DNA of 6,392 nt from Bacteroidales bacterium UBA1800 (GTDB lineage Bacteria; Bacteroidota; Bacteroidia; Bacteroidales; VadinHA17): NCBI GenBank assembly GCA_002319915.1, contig DCFQ01000092.1, positions 9,044 to 15,435 on the forward strand, in the 5' to 3' direction. A program made the translations under genes and the position numbers. Numbering within the stretch: position 1 is the stretch's first letter; each line of letters begins with the position of its first letter. Below, one piece after another: positions 5,883 to 6,392 of this stretch. The notes under the pieces are model-generated. The model saw nothing but the letters and a program-made list of their open reading frames with translations, had not been told where the DNA came from and ran no database searches.

Positions 5883-5972
5883 AAGGCGTCAGGCAACAGG
5901 CGTCAGGCTTGAGGCGTCAGGAGGAAGGCGTCATAATTTAGGGTTTTCCTGAAGCCTGGTGCCTGGTGCCTT
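5883..5972 (+). repeat. 14-nt tandem repeat and long imperfect hairpin in the tmRNA leader
   Basis: Four units of exactly 14 nt start at 5885, 5899, 5913 and 5927, each opening GGCGTCA, three continuing GG. Downstream, CCTGGTGCC-type copies in inverse orientation occupy 5955-5970. The left arm 5883-5907 pairs with 5948-5972 at 23 of 25 positions (two of them G-U), with mismatches at 5896/5959 and 5902/5953. Units three and four lie in the loop. No T-run follows, so it does not look like a terminator. A CGGGGC hexamer occurs on both sides (5877-5882 and 5983-5988). Confidence 0.75.
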
Positions 5973-5983
5973 ATACCTTCTTC

Positions 5984-6375
5984 GGGGCTGACCTGGTTTT
6001 GACAGCATGAGGGGTGGTATGTAAGCATGCAGTGTGTGGTGGCGCGTCACTTAAACAGTGTCACAAAACAATAACTGGCGAATCAAATTACGCTCTCGCT
6101 GCTTAAGCGAACAAAGTAGCTCAAGCTTAATCCTGACCTAGGTGTCAGGACGGGACGTCTCCCGGGCGGTTCGGCCCTGATCCAACCCGATACGGAGGCG
6201 CACGCAATCCGGGGCTAGCCTGAAGAGAGTTCCGATCGGAAGGCGAAACACAAAGGGACTAAGGGCGTGTTAGGTTGCACTGCACCCGGCGCGTCACGAA
6301 AATCAAGCAGGGCTAAGCATGTAGAAAGCATATGGTCTCCATGTCTGGACGCGGGTTCGACTCCCGCCAGCTCCA
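5984..6375 (+). ncRNA. ssrA: Transfer-messenger RNA (tmRNA)
   Basis: This RNA rescues stalled ribosomes by acting first as alanyl-tRNA and then as a short mRNA that adds a degradation tag; it works with SmpB. The ends form the acceptor stem: GGGGCTG (5984-5990) pairs with CAGCTCC (6368-6374), with the G-U third pair (5986/6372) needed for alanine charging, followed by discriminator A6375. The T-arm is GCGGG-TTCGACT-CCCGC (6351-6367). The 5' sequence GGGGCTGACCTGGTTTTGAC is the classic tmRNA start. The tag frame is at 6077-6106, and a 7-bp stem TCCTGAC/GTCAGGA (6131-6137 with 6144-6150) starts the helices that follow it. The 392-nt one-piece form is a normal length. The 3' CCA is not encoded (CCT follows A6375), so it must be added enzymatically. 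Confidence 0.96.
6077..6106 (+). other. tmRNA tag-peptide reading frame
   Basis: The codons from GGC to TAA encode GESNYALAA, preceded by the AATAACT context usual just before the resume codon. With the tRNA-borne alanine the full tag would be AGESNYALAA. The ALAA end is the recognition signal for ClpXP-type proteases. It differs by one residue (Ser for Asn) from the GENNYALAA tag I recall as common in Bacteroidota. Confidence 0.93.
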
Positions 6376-6376
6376 C

Positions 6377-6391
6377 CTTCGCCCTCCGAAG
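6377..6391 (+). other. Possible hairpin downstream of tmRNA, at window edge
   Basis: CTTCG (6377-6381) and CGAAG (6387-6391) can form a 5-bp stem over a 5-nt loop right after the tmRNA 3' end. It could be the start of the tmRNA terminator or an intergenic repeat. The sequence ends one base later, so whether a T-run follows cannot be seen. Confidence 0.25.
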
Positions 6392-6392
6392 C

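Noticed and set aside
5883..5972. CRISPR array or riboswitch in the tmRNA leader
   Set aside because: The unit length is 14 nt with no spacer/repeat alternation. The structure is a simple repeat-derived hairpin with no known aptamer core and no protein gene downstream to regulate.
1..6392. A new defence, mobile or biosynthetic system
   Set aside because: No transposase, integrase, nuclease, toxin-antitoxin or reverse-transcriptase-like gene is present. The genes are housekeeping RNAs and recognisable enzyme families in mixed orientations.

Overview
The window looks like an ordinary chromosomal stretch of a Bacteroidota (probably Bacteroidales-type) genome. Three things point there. Near-perfect Bacteroidota -7 promoter boxes (TAnnTTTG) precede the RNA genes and two protein genes. 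A DUF4199 gene is paired with a DPM1-like glycosyltransferase. The tmRNA encodes the tag GESNYALAA, close to the GENNYALAA type usual in this phylum. Genus-level placement is not possible from the sequence alone.

Layout, left to right. (1) On the minus strand lies the N-terminal part of a Sua5/YciO/YrdC-family protein, cut by the window edge. (2) A degenerate 14-nt tandem repeat in front of it carries a candidate promoter. (3) A small bacterial SRP RNA (ffs) sits on the minus strand with a clear promoter and a terminal U-tract. (4) Divergent from it, a plus-strand pair encodes a DUF4199 membrane protein and a membrane-anchored GT2 polyprenyl-phosphate glycosyltransferase. (5) A short convergent gap with a CACGGAGA-type repeat follows. 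(6) Three minus-strand genes come next: a GT4-like glycosyltransferase (2068-3225), a Lys1/alanine-dehydrogenase-family NAD(P)-dependent enzyme (3275-4498), and an exported TIM-barrel sugar isomerase/epimerase-like protein (4792-5754). (7) On the plus strand is a complete tmRNA gene (ssrA). Its promoter is separated from the mature RNA by a 14-nt tandem repeat that folds into a long imperfect hairpin.

The genes do not form one pathway. SRP RNA and tmRNA are translation and secretion housekeeping RNAs, and the Sua5/YciO-type protein belongs to the tRNA-threonylcarbamoylation family. The two glycosyltransferases belong to cell-envelope glycan synthesis but sit on opposite strands in separate transcription units. 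The dehydrogenase and the isomerase-like protein are probably independent metabolic genes.

I found no evidence of a new defence, mobile or biosynthetic system. The signals most worth a second look are in the intergenic DNA: several short-period repeat families, two of which overlap or interrupt promoter regions. Two enzymes also have substituted active-site positions.
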